Assembly: GCF_020164475.1 (NCBI RefSeq)
Contig: NZ_JAIQWX010000006.1
Coordinates: forward strand, 26,827-90,826
DNA: 64,000 nucleotides
Direction of reading: 5' to 3'
Origin: Pseudomonas sp. REP124
Lineage (GTDB): Bacteria; Pseudomonadota; Gammaproteobacteria; Pseudomonadales; Pseudomonadaceae
In this document: piece after piece, positions 53,400-62,958 of the stretch
Layout of the letters: each line of letters starts with the position of its first letter
How positions within the stretch are numbered: position 1 is the first letter of the stretch
Notes under the pieces: generated by a model
Seen by the model: only the letters and a program-made list of their open reading frames with translations
What the model was told of the DNA's origin: nothing
The model's database searches: none
Translations under genes and position numbers: made by a program

Positions 53400-53458
53400 A
53401 AAAAATCGCAGTCTTCGGCAGCTCATACAGGGGCTACCGGGACTGCGATTTTTTTTGC
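53400..53458 (+). terminator. Terminator after the DUF481 gene
   Basis: AAAAAATCGCAGTC and GACTGCGATTTTTTTT form a long stem around a 28-base loop. Confidence 0.8.
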
Positions 53459-53474
53459 CTGTGGAAAACCGACA

Positions 53475-53516
53475 GGCACAAAAAAGCCCCGCTGTTGAGG
53501 GCGGGGCTTTTTACTA
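53475..53516. terminator. Cold-shock gene terminator
   Basis: CACAAAAAAGCCCCGC-TGTTGAG-GGCGGGGCTTTTT; with respect to the minus-strand gene the stem is followed by a T6 run. Confidence 0.88.
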
Positions 53517-53529
53517 AAGCAAGGACAAG

Positions 53530-53739
53530 TTAGATAACTTGTACTTCTTCAGCTTGCATGCCTTTCTGACCGCGAGTAGCGATGAAAGAAACCTGTTGGC
53601 CTTCTTTCAGGCTTTTGAAGCCGTCGGATTGGATAGCTTTGAAGTGAACGAACAGGTCGTCACCGGATTGTGGAGTGATGAAGCCGAAGCCTTTTTCATC
53701 GTTGAACCACTTAACGGTACCGGTTTGGCGATTAGACAT
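53530..53739 (-). CDS. Cold-shock-domain protein (CspA family)
   Basis: 69 residues. The single OB-fold carries RNP1 (KGFGFI) and RNP2 (LFVHF). Csp proteins melt RNA structure and act as transcription or translation antiterminators. A long untranslated region extends upstream (53740-53900), as for cold-inducible csp genes. Which paralogue it is (CapB, CspA or CspD) cannot be decided from one sequence. Confidence 0.94.
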   Translation of the reverse strand: MSNRQTGTVKWFNDEKGFGFITPQSGDDLFVHFKAIQSDGFKSLKEGQQVSFIATRGQKGMQAEEVQVI

Positions 53740-54092
53740 GGTGTAACTCCTTGAACAAAGATAACTGCGACTCAGGAAGAACCCTGGCCGAGACTGAGTG
53801 CAAAGAGCAGGAAAAATTCTTGTAGATGGTTGGATCGAAATTCAACATATCGTGTAGAGATTCTCAGTGACACAAGCAACACAGTGGCGCCACCTTAACC
53901 GTTTTTCCCTAAGGTGCCAATGCTTCTTGCGAAGGTTTCTCGGTTTTCATGATCGACGGTGCGCCCTATTGTTTCGAAGGTCCGTTAATCGGGGGTGATC
54001 GTCGAGAATTGTGCCCGGCGCTTTGAACCGCAAGGCGCTCCCCGGTAAGATGCCGGACAGATTTTTCCACCTCGCTATTTCAGGACACCGCC
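53740..54092. other. 353-base gap: csp 5' leader and dcd promoter side
   Basis: No gene is supported. The part next to csp is A-rich with TTGAACAAAG-type sequence and likely forms its leader (minus strand). A short block near 53897-53905 (CACCTTAACC) is unremarkable. The right end should hold the dcd promoter, which I cannot identify with confidence. Confidence 0.4.
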
Positions 54093-54659
54093 ATGAGCAT
54101 CAAATCGGACAAGTGGATTCGCCGCATGGCGCAGGAACACAACATGATCGAGCCTTTCGTCGAGCGCCAGGTGCGCGGCGAAAGCGACAGCCGGGTGATT
54201 TCCTTCGGCGTGTCCAGCTATGGCTACGATGTGCGTTGCACCAATAAATTCAAGGTGTTCACCAACATCAATTCGGCCATCGTCGACCCGAAGAACTTCG
54301 ACGCCGGCAGCTTCGTCGACATCGAAAGCGATGTCTGCATCATCCCGCCGAACTCTTTTGCGCTGGCCAGCACCGTCGAATACTTCCGCATCCCGCGCAA
54401 TGTCCTGACCATCTGCCTGGGCAAGAGCACCTATGCCCGTTGCGGCATTATCGTCAACGTGACCCCGCTGGAGCCGGAGTGGGAAGGCCACGTGACCCTG
54501 GAATTCTCCAACACCACCAACCTGCCGGCGAAAATCTACGCCAACGAAGGCGTGGCGCAGATGCTGTTCCTCGAATCCGACGAAGAGTGCGAAGTGTCCT
54601 ACAAGGACCGTGGCGGCAAGTACCAGGGGCAGCGCGGCGTGACCCTGCCGCGGACCTGA
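54093..54659 (+). CDS. dcd: dCTP deaminase
   Basis: 188 residues, trimeric enzyme. It deaminates dCTP to dUTP on the path to dTMP. The dUTPase-like fold shows motif [15 protein letters not shown] and the catalytic-region Glu in [19 protein letters not shown]. The length and start [13 protein letters not shown] are standard. Confidence 0.96.
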   Translation: MSIKSDKWIRRMAQEHNMIEPFVERQVRGESDSRVISFGVSSYGYDVRCTNKFKVFTNINSAIVDPKNFDAGSFVDIESDVCIIPPNSFALASTVEYFRIPRNVLTICLGKSTYARCGIIVNVTPLEPEWEGHVTLEFSNTTNLPAKIYANEGVAQMLFLESDEECEVSYKDRGGKYQGQRGVTLPRT

Positions 54660-54765
54660 GTCAGCCGTCTGACAAATCAGGGGAATTCCTGAGCGAGCGT
54701 ACACTCTATGGAGTGTACTGCCCGAACCGCGCAAGGCGGATCGGGCCATTGCTCAGGAGTGCATT

Positions 54766-54975
54766 ATGAAGATCGACCCGCGAATAAGTGCCGAACTGGC
54801 AAGGCTCGAGCCCAATCAGGTTGGCGTTTTGGCCTGGTCCTTGTTGGCACACCCGCCGATCAGCATGGCAGGCGGCATTCCAGGCCAGCCTGATCCCGAT
54901 ACCCCCAATGAACAACCCACCGAGCCCGGTGAGCCGATGCTGCCGGACGAGCCGCCGCCCGCGCCCGTTGCGTGA
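54766..54975 (+). CDS. Small proline-rich hypothetical protein
   Basis: 69 residues preceded by CAGGAG. The N-terminal half is helical (KIDPRISAELARLEPNQVGVLAWSLLA). The C-terminal 30 residues are nearly all Pro, Glu, Gly and Asp and are probably disordered. Codon use matches neighbours, so it is likely real. It may be conserved in the genus, but the function is unknown. Confidence 0.65.
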   Translation: MKIDPRISAELARLEPNQVGVLAWSLLAHPPISMAGGIPGQPDPDTPNEQPTEPGEPMLPDEPPPAPVA

Positions 54976-54979
54976 TTTC

Positions 54980-55082
54980 CTGTAGGAGCCGAGCTTGCTC
55001 GCGATGGTGGTCAACGATGACGCTGGAGTCCTGATGCTCCGCGGTGTTCTGTCGTTCATCGCGAGCAAGCTCGCTCCTACAG
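54980..55082. repeat. REP pair overlapping the pdeM stop codon
   Basis: Heads TGTAGGAGCCGAGCTTGCTCGCGA and TCGCGAGCAAGCTCGCTCCTACA. The left arm has one extra C (GAGCCGAG). The right arm supplies the TAG stop of pdeM (55077-55079). Confidence 0.9.
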
Positions 55083-55739
55083 GGTGAGCGGCCAGATTTC
55101 GTTGTCGCCGATGACGAAGATCCGACAGCTGTCATCGCGCTCAACCTGATACCCCCCGGTAAACGCCCCGAACGCCGGCAGCAGGCTCACCCTCTCGCCA
55201 ATCTTGAAACAAGCCAGCCGCAAGCTTTGCCGCCCTTTGCCATGCAGCCGATAAATCGGATGCACATGCCCGGCCAGCACATGCCTGTCCGCATGCGGAT
55301 CTGGCTCGTGCTGCAAGGAGAACGGCCCCAGCAACATTGGCTCGGACACCACGCCAATGTTCAGGGCTGCGGGTGGATCGCCCGCACGCTTGTCGTGATT
55401 GCCGCGGATCAGCGTCATGGACAGATCAGCATGCCGCGCACGCCATGACGCAAGGGCATCGAGCGTTGCTGAAGCATGGGAGCCCGGACCATGGAGAAAG
55501 TCCCCCAGGAAGATCAGCTGCCGACAGGGCAAGACCTTCAATACGGTATCGAGCACGGCAATGTTGTGGGTCGTGGTGCCCCGAGGGACGGGCTGGCCAA
55601 GGCTTCGATAAGCCGCCGCCTTGCCGAAATGCACATCCGCCACCAACAGCGCCTGCTGCGCCGGCCAGTAAATGGCTTTTTCCGGCAATAACCAGAGGGT
55701 TTCTCCCGCCAGACTTATGGGGTAGGGCGTACTCATCAT
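55077..55739 (-). CDS. pdeM: Ligase-associated metallophosphoesterase PdeM
   Basis: 220 residues. The calcineurin-like phosphoesterase has all metal motifs: [26 protein letters not shown] and GHVHPIYRL. Members of this family are Mn2+-dependent DNA endonucleases/phosphodiesterases associated with a helicase and a ligase. The ATG at 55739 overlaps the helicase stop (ATGA). The stop lies within a REP. Confidence 0.9.
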   Translation of the reverse strand: MMSTPYPISLAGETLWLLPEKAIYWPAQQALLVADVHFGKAAAYRSLGQPVPRGTTTHNIAVLDTVLKVLPCRQLIFLGDFLHGPGSHASATLDALASWRARHADLSMTLIRGNHDKRAGDPPAALNIGVVSEPMLLGPFSLQHEPDPHADRHVLAGHVHPIYRLHGKGRQSLRLACFKIGERVSLLPAFGAFTGGYQVERDDSCRIFVIGDNEIWPLTL

Positions 55740-58222
55740 TCCTTCCCGGTTTCGGCGGTTTTCTCCAGATCGCTGACCATGCGTCTGATGCGATCGGCGA
55801 GTTTTTCCGAGCTCATGCTTTCGCGCATGCGTTCCACCAACAGCGGAAAACCGAGGGGCGTTGGACGTTTGATCGGGTGCAGGTCCAGGCTCATCCGGTT
55901 GATTCGCTCCAGCGACTGTTCCAGACGGCGGATATCAAGCTCCTGAGCCAGCACTTCTTCCCCGGCCTGGGCCAGTAGCAGGTTGCCTGCGTCGTATTGT
56001 TTGAACACCTCGAAGAACAACCCGCTGGAGGCCTGGACCTGACGCGTGCTTTTTGGCGCGCCGGGGTAGCCGGCGAAGACCAGACCGGCAATCCGGGCGA
56101 TTTCCCTGAATCGGCGCAAGGCCAGCTCGCCTGCATTCAGGCTGGCCAATACGTCATTTAACAGGTGCTCGGGACTGAGCAACGCGCTATCGAGCTCCCG
56201 CGCCCAGTCGACCGGTGTCGCGCTGAGCAATTCCAGACCGTAATCATTGACCGCGATCGAGAAGGTCACGGGCTGGCGCTGACTGACTCGCCACGCCAGC
56301 AGACTGGCCAGCCCCAGATGCACCTGGCGTCCAGCGAAGGGATAAAGGAACAGGTGCCAGCCCTCGCGGGACTTCAGAGTTTCGGCCAGCAAACTGTGCT
56401 CGGTCGGCAGCCCGGACCAGCGCTGTTGCACCTCCAGCAACGGCCGCACCGCGCGCATTTCCGGGCCCTCGAACGTGCCCTTTGCCGCAGCCGAAAAGCG
56501 TGCGACCACCGCATCCGCCAGTTCGCTGGACAACGGCATGCGCCCGCCATTCCAGCGCGGCACCGCAGCTTTTTTCGCGGTGCTGCGCTTGACGTAGGCG
56601 GTCATGTTTTCCACCCGCACCAGCTCCAGCAAACGCCCAGCAAACAGGAAGCCGTCACCGGGCTTGAGGCGTGCGATAAAACCTTCCTCGACGCTACCAA
56701 GCTGTTTGCCGCCCCCGCCCTTGCTCCAGAACTTCAGATGAATACTCGCGTCACTGACGATGGTGCCGATGCTCATCCGGTGTCGCCGCGCCAGCCTGGC
56801 ATCAGGCACCCGCCACACGCCCTGATCATCCGGTTCGACCCGGCGGTAATCCGGATAGGCCGTCAGAGAAAGCCCGCCATGGCGTACGAAAGCCAGCGCC
56901 CACGCCCATTCGGCCGGGTTCAGGTCACGATAGGCCCAGGCGCCGCGCACCTCTTCGTACAACTCATCAGGCAAAAATCCGCCTCCCAAAGCGATGCTGA
57001 CCAGGTGCTGCACCAGCACATCCAGTGGCTTGACCGGCGACAGTCGCGGTTCGATCCGGCCTTGCGCCACCGCGTCCCGTGCCGCGGCTGCCTCCACCAG
57101 TTCCAGGCTGTGAGTCGGCACCAGCGTGACCCGCGACACCCGTCCTGGCGCGTGACCGGAACGCCCCGCGCGCTGCATCAGCCGCGCCACACCCTTGGCC
57201 GATCCGATTTGCAGCACCCGCTCCACGGGCAGAAAGTCCACACCCAGATCCAGGCTGGAGGTGCAGACCACCGCCTTGAGTTGTCCATCCTTGAGCGCGC
57301 GTTCGACCCAGTCGCGGGTATCGCGGGACAACGAACTGTGGTGCAAGGCAATCAGCCCGGCCCAGTCCGGGCGGGCTTCGAGCAAGGCCTGATACCAGAT
57401 CTCGGATTGGGCGCGGGTGTTGGTGAATACCAGGCTGCTGGCGCTGGATTCGAGTTCCGCGACCACCTGCGGCAACATCTTCAGGCCGATATGCCCGGCC
57501 CATGGAAAGCGTTCGATAGCAGGAGGGAGCAGCGTGTCGATCTGCAACGTTTTGCTGGCTTGACCTTGAACGCTGATGCCGCCGCCCTGTGGGATAAGCA
57601 CCTGTTCGGCGTGGGATTGATTACCCAGGGTCGCGGAAACGCCCCAGACGATCAGCTGCGGCTGCCAGCGACGTAAACGCGCCAATGCCAGTTGCAGTTG
57701 CACGCCGCGCTTGTTGCCCAGTAGTTCGTGCCACTCATCGACCACCACCATGTGCAAGGTGGCGAGCGCGGTTTCGGCGTCGGCCCGGGCGAGCATCAGG
57801 GTCAGGCTTTCCGGGGTGGTGATCAGGGTGCTCGGCAAGCGCCGGCTCTGCCGCGCGCGTTCGCTGCTGCTGGTGTCACCGGTGCGCAGGCCGACAGTCC
57901 ACGGGATCTGTAAATCGGTCAGGGGCGTTTGCAGCGCGCGAGCCGTATCGGCTGCCAGGGCTCGCATGGGGGTTATCCACAACACGGTCAGCGGTTCGGC
58001 GAGCGGTTTGCGTTTGCGCGGGGTATCAACGGGAGGCGGGATGCGGGCGAAGCGATTGAGCGCGGCGAACCAGACGGCGTAGGTTTTACCGGCGCCGGTG
58101 CTGGCGTGCAGCAATCCGGATTGCCCGCTCTTGACGGCGGTCCACACCTGTTTCTGAAAGGCGAACGGCTTCCAGTCGCGGGTGGTGAACCATTGTTTTG
58201 CGAAGTCGGAGGAGCTTCCCAT
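55736..58222 (-). CDS. Ligase-associated DExH-box DNA helicase (Lhr-Core type)
   Basis: 828 residues, an Lhr-type superfamily 2 helicase. Walker A is STGAGKT, the DExH box is [10 protein letters not shown], and motif VI is [14 protein letters not shown], followed by a winged helix and the Lhr-core domain. It is an ATP-driven 3'-5' translocase on single-stranded DNA in the P. putida system. The known cassette also has an exonuclease and an ATP-dependent ligase, absent on either side here. The start [12 protein letters not shown] at 58222 is 36 codons before Walker A, as expected. Confidence 0.9.
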   Translation of the reverse strand: MGSSSDFAKQWFTTRDWKPFAFQKQVWTAVKSGQSGLLHASTGAGKTYAVWFAALNRFARIPPPVDTPRKRKPLAEPLTVLWITPMRALAADTARALQTPLTDLQIPWTVGLRTGDTSSSERARQSRRLPSTLITTPESLTLMLARADAETALATLHMVVVDEWHELLGNKRGVQLQLALARLRRWQPQLIVWGVSATLGNQSHAEQVLIPQGGGISVQGQASKTLQIDTLLPPAIERFPWAGHIGLKMLPQVVAELESSASSLVFTNTRAQSEIWYQALLEARPDWAGLIALHHSSLSRDTRDWVERALKDGQLKAVVCTSSLDLGVDFLPVERVLQIGSAKGVARLMQRAGRSGHAPGRVSRVTLVPTHSLELVEAAAARDAVAQGRIEPRLSPVKPLDVLVQHLVSIALGGGFLPDELYEEVRGAWAYRDLNPAEWAWALAFVRHGGLSLTAYPDYRRVEPDDQGVWRVPDARLARRHRMSIGTIVSDASIHLKFWSKGGGGKQLGSVEEGFIARLKPGDGFLFAGRLLELVRVENMTAYVKRSTAKKAAVPRWNGGRMPLSSELADAVVARFSAAAKGTFEGPEMRAVRPLLEVQQRWSGLPTEHSLLAETLKSREGWHLFLYPFAGRQVHLGLASLLAWRVSQRQPVTFSIAVNDYGLELLSATPVDWARELDSALLSPEHLLNDVLASLNAGELALRRFREIARIAGLVFAGYPGAPKSTRQVQASSGLFFEVFKQYDAGNLLLAQAGEEVLAQELDIRRLEQSLERINRMSLDLHPIKRPTPLGFPLLVERMRESMSSEKLADRIRRMVSDLEKTAETGKE

Positions 58223-58319
58223 GCCGGTGGTGTGCGCTCTGAAAGTGTTCTTTCAGTGACCACGGCCGGTGGTGGGTAGTTTAGTTGGCGTTCCAGTTAG
58301 CTTGAAAATCCACACGAAC

Positions 58320-58410
58320 CTGTGGGAGCGGGCTTGCTCGCGAATGCGGTATGTCAGACAAAACTGTATCGACTGACACACCGTTTCGCGAGCAAGCCCG
58401 CTCCCACAGG
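58320..58410. repeat. REP pair between aotP and helicase gene
   Basis: Heads TGTGGGAGCGGGCTTGCTCGCGA and TCGCGAGCAAGCCCGCTCCCACA, near-identical to the accA-tilS pair. Confidence 0.9.
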
Positions 58411-58420
58411 GGAGGCGTGT

Positions 58421-59185
58421 TTACTTGAGATTGCCGCTCAGGAACTGCTTGAGACGCTCGCTCTTCGGATTACCCAACACCTCTTCCGGCGCGCCTTCTT
58501 CTTCCACCCGGCCCTGGTGCAGGAACAGCACCTGGCTCGAAACCTTGCGCGCGAAGCTCATTTCGTGGGTCACCATGATCATGGTCCGGCCTTCCTCGGC
58601 CAGGCCCTGGATCACCTTCAGCACTTCGCCCACCAGTTCCGGGTCGAGCGCCGAGGTCGGTTCGTCGAACAGCATCACTTCCGGCTCCATCGCCAGCGCC
58701 CGGGCAATCGCCACGCGCTGTTGCTGGCCGCCGGAAAGAAACGCCGGATATTGCTCGGCCACCCGCGCCGGCAGGCCGACCTTGTCCAGGTAACGGCGAG
58801 CGCGGTCTTCGGCTTCCTGCTTGCCGCAGCCCAGCACCCGGCGTGGCGCCATGGTGATGTTCTCCAGCACCGTCATGTGGCTCCACAAGTTGAAGTGCTG
58901 GAACACCATGGCCAGGCGAGTGCGGATCTTTTGCAGCTCATCCGGATCGGCGACATGCATACCGTGGCGATCCTTGATCATGCGGATCGACTGGCCGTCG
59001 AGGGTCATTGCGCCGTCGTTGGGTTGTTCAAGAAAGTTGATGCAACGCAGGAAGGTACTTTTGCCCGAGCCGCTGGCGCCGATCAGGCTGATGACGTCGC
59101 CGGTGTTGGCCTTGAGCGAAACACCCTTGAGCACCTCATGATCGCCATAGCTTTTATGCAGGTCTTCAATGGTCAGTTTGTACAT
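58421..59185 (-). CDS. aotP: Basic amino acid ABC transporter ATP-binding protein
   Basis: 254 residues. Walker [13 protein letters not shown] signature [15 protein letters not shown] and Walker [13 protein letters not shown] are intact; the HisP-type DRHG insert (RMIKDRHGM) is present. It powers uptake of arginine/ornithine with AotQ/AotM. The start [14 protein letters not shown] at 59185 is chosen over a 20-codon extension. In P. aeruginosa argR follows aotP; here it does not. Confidence 0.92.
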   Translation of the reverse strand: MYKLTIEDLHKSYGDHEVLKGVSLKANTGDVISLIGASGSGKSTFLRCINFLEQPNDGAMTLDGQSIRMIKDRHGMHVADPDELQKIRTRLAMVFQHFNLWSHMTVLENITMAPRRVLGCGKQEAEDRARRYLDKVGLPARVAEQYPAFLSGGQQQRVAIARALAMEPEVMLFDEPTSALDPELVGEVLKVIQGLAEEGRTMIMVTHEMSFARKVSSQVLFLHQGRVEEEGAPEEVLGNPKSERLKQFLSGNLK

Positions 59186-59198
59186 GGAACAAGCATCC

Positions 59199-60317
59199 TC
59201 AAGGCGAAAGTAGGTAGCCGCTGCGATAGGCTTCGGCGCCTGCAACGTGAGCGATCACCATACCGGCGGTGGCCATGCGTCGCAGCGAGCGGGCGTACAT
59301 CAGGCCGCTGGCGGTGCAACGCACCGGCGTGACGCTGTCGGAAATGGGGTCGATGATTTCGGCGATCAGTTGTCCGGCTTCCAGGTATTCCCCTGGCATG
59401 GCGGTGAACACCAGCAGGCCGCCGACCGGCGTGGCGACCGGTTCGACGCCGGCCAGCGGGGTGGCCGGGTAGGGCAGTTCGGGCAAGGGCGCCGGTTCGC
59501 CGGCAATAGCGCCGAAGTGAATCAGGTAATCGATCAGCGCCTGGCTGTCGAGACTGGCCAGCGGGTGATTGACGTCGCCCTGGCCGCGCAGCTCAACGGT
59601 CACGGAGAAGCTGCCCAGCGGAATATCGAAGTGCTCGCCGAAGCGTTCCTTCAATTGCCACCACAGCAGGGTGAAGCATTCGTCGAACGACTGACCGCCG
59701 GAATCGGTGGCCAGCAGGCTGGCTTCGGCACCGATGTAGCGCGCCAGCGGTTCGACCTGCGACCAGGCCTCGGGGGTGGTGTAGAGGTGAGCGACCGCTT
59801 CGAAATCGCAATGCAGGTCCAGCACCATGTCGGCATCACAGGCGAGCCGTTGCAGGGTCAGGCGCTGAGATTGCAGTTGGGTGCTGGCGGTGTGACGCGC
59901 CAGGGCATGGCGCAGGCTGCTGCGAATCAGTTGCAAGTTGTGATGCGGATCGTCGCTTAGCTGGCCTTCGATCTCGTTGCCGACTTCTTCACTCAAGTCG
60001 ACGAACCAGCGGTTGAAGTTCTGCCCGCTTTCCAGCTCGTACCGGCCCAGCGGCACATCCATCAGCACCTGTTCCAGGCCGACCGGATTGGCGACCGGGA
60101 CCAGCACGATTTCGCTGCGCAGGCGGCCGGCGGCTTCCAGCTCCGCCAGACGTTGCTTGAGGTGCCAGGACACCAGCATGCCGGGCATTTCATCGGCGTG
60201 AAGGGACGACTGGATGTAGATCTTGCCTTGGGCCGAGGTCGGCCCGAAGTGGAAGCTGTGGATCTGTCGTGCTGTCCCCGGTACCGGAGACAGCAGATCA
60301 TGTATCTGGTGGCGCAT
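59199..60317 (-). CDS. aotO: Succinylglutamate desuccinylase/aspartoacylase family protein (AotO)
   Basis: 372 residues, M14-like zinc deacylase. Zinc ligands are seen in SLHADEMPG (His-x-x-Glu) and [14 protein letters not shown]. It lies inside the aot transporter operon between permease and ATPase genes, as in P. aeruginosa. Its substrate is unknown; the context suggests processing of an acylated amino acid or peptide. Confidence 0.87.
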   Translation of the reverse strand: MRHQIHDLLSPVPGTARQIHSFHFGPTSAQGKIYIQSSLHADEMPGMLVSWHLKQRLAELEAAGRLRSEIVLVPVANPVGLEQVLMDVPLGRYELESGQNFNRWFVDLSEEVGNEIEGQLSDDPHHNLQLIRSSLRHALARHTASTQLQSQRLTLQRLACDADMVLDLHCDFEAVAHLYTTPEAWSQVEPLARYIGAEASLLATDSGGQSFDECFTLLWWQLKERFGEHFDIPLGSFSVTVELRGQGDVNHPLASLDSQALIDYLIHFGAIAGEPAPLPELPYPATPLAGVEPVATPVGGLLVFTAMPGEYLEAGQLIAEIIDPISDSVTPVRCTASGLMYARSLRRMATAGMVIAHVAGAEAYRSGYLLSP

Positions 60318-60344
60318 CGCTTGTTCCCTGAAACAGGATAGGTG

Positions 60345-61055
60345 CTAGTGGGTCGGTCCGAGGAAGGCCAGCCAGCGGCGTTCGGCAAGACGGAACAGGC
60401 CGACCAGCGTAAAGGTGATGGCCAGGTAGATCAGCGCGGCGATGCCGAACGACTGGAAGGTCAGGAAGGTCGCCGAGTTGGCGTCCCGAGCCACTTTCAG
60501 AATGTCCGGAATGGTCGCGGTGAAAGCCACTGTGGTCGAGTGCAGCATCAGGATCACTTCGTTGCTGTAGTAGGGCAACGAACGGCGCAGGGCCGAGGGC
60601 ATGATCACGTAGGCGTACAGCTTCCAGCCGGTGAGGCCGTAGGCCTTGGCCGCTTCGACTTCACCATGGGCCATGCTGCGAATCGCCCCGGCGAAAATCT
60701 CCGTGGTGTAGGCGCAGGTGTTCAGGGCGAACGCCAGGATGGTGCAGTTCATCGCATCGCGGAAGAAACTGTCGAGCAGCGGTTGCGCGCGCACGGCGGC
60801 CAGGCTGTAGATCCCGGTGTAGCAGATCAGCAATTGGATGTAGAGCGGCGTGCCACGGAACAGGTAGGTGTAGAACTGCACCGGCCAGCGAATGTAGAAA
60901 CGGCTCGAGACCCGGGCGATGGACAGCGGAATCGATACGATGAAACCGAAGAAAATCGACGCGCTGAGCAGCCACATGGTCATGGCCAGGCCCGTGATGT
61001 TCTGACCGTCGCTATAGAGGAAAGGCCTCCAGTATTCCTGCAGGAGTTCGATCAT
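60345..61055 (-). CDS. aotM: Basic amino acid ABC transporter permease
   Basis: 236 residues, about five transmembrane helices. The permease EAA loop (GEVEAAKAYGLTGWKLYAYVIMPSALR) contacts the ATPase. HisM-type. It overlaps aotQ by 4 bases. Confidence 0.92.
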   Translation of the reverse strand: MIELLQEYWRPFLYSDGQNITGLAMTMWLLSASIFFGFIVSIPLSIARVSSRFYIRWPVQFYTYLFRGTPLYIQLLICYTGIYSLAAVRAQPLLDSFFRDAMNCTILAFALNTCAYTTEIFAGAIRSMAHGEVEAAKAYGLTGWKLYAYVIMPSALRRSLPYYSNEVILMLHSTTVAFTATIPDILKVARDANSATFLTFQSFGIAALIYLAITFTLVGLFRLAERRWLAFLGPTH

Positions 61056-61780
61056 CGTACGGCCTCCCGTGTGCCTGCGGCGTAGCGGCGTTCCAGCCAG
61101 CGCAGAATGACGTTGGAGGCGCTGGTGATCAGCAGGTAGATCACAGCGGCGAGCACCAGGAAATAGAACAGTTGATAGCTGCTTTTACCGGCGTCCTGCG
61201 CGGCTTTGACCAGGTCGGCCAGACCGATGATCGACACCAGTGCGGTGGCCTTGAGCATCACCATCCAGTTATTGCCGATACCCGGCAGGGCGTAACGCAT
61301 CATCTGCGGGAACACCACTAGGCGGAAACGCTGGCCGCGCTTGAGGCCGTAGGCGGTGGCCGCTTCGACCTGGCCGCGGGGCACGGCGAGAATCGCGCCA
61401 CGGAAGGTCTCGGTGAAGTACGCGCCATAAATGAAGCCCAGGGTCAGTACCCCGGCGCTGAACGGGTTGATCTCGATGTATTCCCATTCCATGTAGTCGG
61501 TAAACGACGTCAGCCAGGTTTGCAGGCTGTAGAAGATCAGCAGCATCAGCACCAGGTCCGGCACCCCGCGAATCAGCGTGGTGTAGCACTGGGCAGGCAG
61601 GCGCACCACTTTGACTTTTGACAGCTTGGCACTGGCGCCGATCAGGCCGAGCAACACGGCCACCAGCAGCGACATCGCCGATAATTTGATGGTCATCCAG
61701 GTGCCTTCCATCAGCAACGGACCGAAGCCCTTGAGGCTGAAGGCTGAGAGCCCCAGATTTTGTAATAGGTTTTCGAACAT
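61052..61780 (-). CDS. aotQ: Basic amino acid ABC transporter permease
   Basis: 242 residues, about five transmembrane helices, HisQ-type. The EAA loop is GQVEAATAYGLKRGQRFRLVVFPQMMR. It forms the heterodimeric channel with AotM and is separated from aotJ by 56 bases containing a strong hairpin. Confidence 0.92.
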   Translation of the reverse strand: MFENLLQNLGLSAFSLKGFGPLLMEGTWMTIKLSAMSLLVAVLLGLIGASAKLSKVKVVRLPAQCYTTLIRGVPDLVLMLLIFYSLQTWLTSFTDYMEWEYIEINPFSAGVLTLGFIYGAYFTETFRGAILAVPRGQVEAATAYGLKRGQRFRLVVFPQMMRYALPGIGNNWMVMLKATALVSIIGLADLVKAAQDAGKSSYQLFYFLVLAAVIYLLITSASNVILRWLERRYAAGTREAVR

Positions 61781-61808
61781 AAATCAGCAACCTGAGCGGA
61801 AGAGAAAA

Positions 61809-61830
61809 GCGCCCATCGCAAGATGGGCGC
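61809..61830 (-). terminator. Perfect hairpin between aotJ and aotQ
   Basis: GCGCCCATC-GCAA-GATGGGCGC is a perfect 9-bp stem. On the minus strand it is followed by TTTTCTCTT. It could partially terminate or protect aotJ mRNA, giving more binding protein than permease. Confidence 0.7.
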
Positions 61831-61836
61831 CGGGCA

Positions 61837-62619
61837 TTATTTGCCGCTGTACAGATTCAGATCGCCAAAGTGTTTCTTCTGAATGGTGGCGTAGGTGCCA
61901 TCATCGTGTAACGCTTTGATACCTTTGTCCAAAAGTGCCTTCAGCTCGGTGTTACCTTTCTTAATACCGACGGCGGTTTTGGCTGGCAGCAGTTCGCTGT
62001 CGACCGCTTGGCTGACTTCATAACCGGTGCCTTGCGGTGACTTCAAAAAGCCCAGTTCGGCCTGCAGCATGTCCTGGATACCGGCATCAAGACGACCGGA
62101 CATCAGGTCTGCATATACCTGATCCTGGTTCTGGTAGGCCTGGGTTTTCACGCCAGCCTTGTCCAGAACCGCCTTGGCATAGGCTTCCTGGATGGTGCCT
62201 TGCTCGTAGCCGACGGTTTTGCCTTTGAGGGAAGCGACGTCGGTGGTCACGCCGGAATCTTTCTTGGAGACATAGGCGGTCGGGCCGGAGAACAGCTCGC
62301 TGGAGAAGTCGATGGCTTTTTCGCGGGCCGGGGTGACGGTCATCGAAGAGATGACACCGTCGAATTTATTGGCCTTCAGGCCCGGAATCATGCCGTCGAA
62401 ATCGCTTTCGACCCATTTGCACTTGACCTTCAGCTCGGCGCAGATTGCGTTGCCCAGATCGATATCGAAGCCTACCAGGCTGCCATCGGCCGCTTTCGAC
62501 TCGAACGGAGCGTAGGAAGGGTCAACACCGAAGCGCAATTCCTTGTATTCCTTCGCCAGCGCAGAGCCAGCAGCTACGCACAATGCCAGTGCAGACAGGG
62601 TCAGCAATGCTTTTTTCAT
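61837..62619 (-). CDS. aotJ: Basic amino acid ABC transporter periplasmic binding protein
   Basis: 260 residues with a signal peptide (KKALLTLSALALCVAAGSALA). Type II fold. The ligand site has FGVDPSYAPFESKAADGSLVGFDIDLG, as in lysine/arginine/ornithine-binding proteins. It is the first gene of the operon aotJ-Q-M-O-P. Ligands are probably arginine, ornithine or lysine; the exact preference cannot be read. Confidence 0.93.
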   Translation of the reverse strand: MKKALLTLSALALCVAAGSALAKEYKELRFGVDPSYAPFESKAADGSLVGFDIDLGNAICAELKVKCKWVESDFDGMIPGLKANKFDGVISSMTVTPAREKAIDFSSELFSGPTAYVSKKDSGVTTDVASLKGKTVGYEQGTIQEAYAKAVLDKAGVKTQAYQNQDQVYADLMSGRLDAGIQDMLQAELGFLKSPQGTGYEVSQAVDSELLPAKTAVGIKKGNTELKALLDKGIKALHDDGTYATIQKKHFGDLNLYSGK

Positions 62620-62958
62620 TATTCAATCCCTAAGAACCAATATGAGCGCTTGTGGCGCAGAATTATTGTTACTGGTAAGCGTAAGACCTAATGAAGGTAG
62701 CAATTTCCGAACCAGAGTGCCGAACAAGCGTTTAAAAGGTATTCAGGAAATTGCCGGAAGCGATTAGTGCACGAAAATGGGCGCGGTGGAAAGCCTGCAC
62801 TGTTTTGGGGTTGCGAACTCGGGTTGGTGGTGCCGGTTTGTGGGGCGAGCGGTTTATCTGTGAGGGGTGTATTTATCAGTGATGAGGGGGTATCTGTGGT
62901 GAGGGGATTTATCCCCGTTGGGCGGCGAAGCCGCCCCAGTTCCTGCGAGCGCGCTGTG
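62620..62958. other. 339-base gap: aotJ upstream region and a second REP type
   Basis: No gene is supported. The region next to aotJ is A/T-richer and should hold its promoter and regulator sites. A GC-rich REP-like element lies at 62895-62940. Between them, repeated GGTG/GTGAGG sequences give no clear structure. Confidence 0.5.
62895..62940. repeat. REP-like element of a second family
   Basis: TGTGGTGAGGGGATTTATCCCC followed by GTTGGGCGGCGAAGCCGCCCCAG: two short stems (GGGGAT/ATCCCC and GGGCGGC/GCCGCCC) in tandem. This differs from the GTGGGAGCG family but has the same hairpin logic; similar elements are common in fluorescens-group genomes. Confidence 0.75.
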
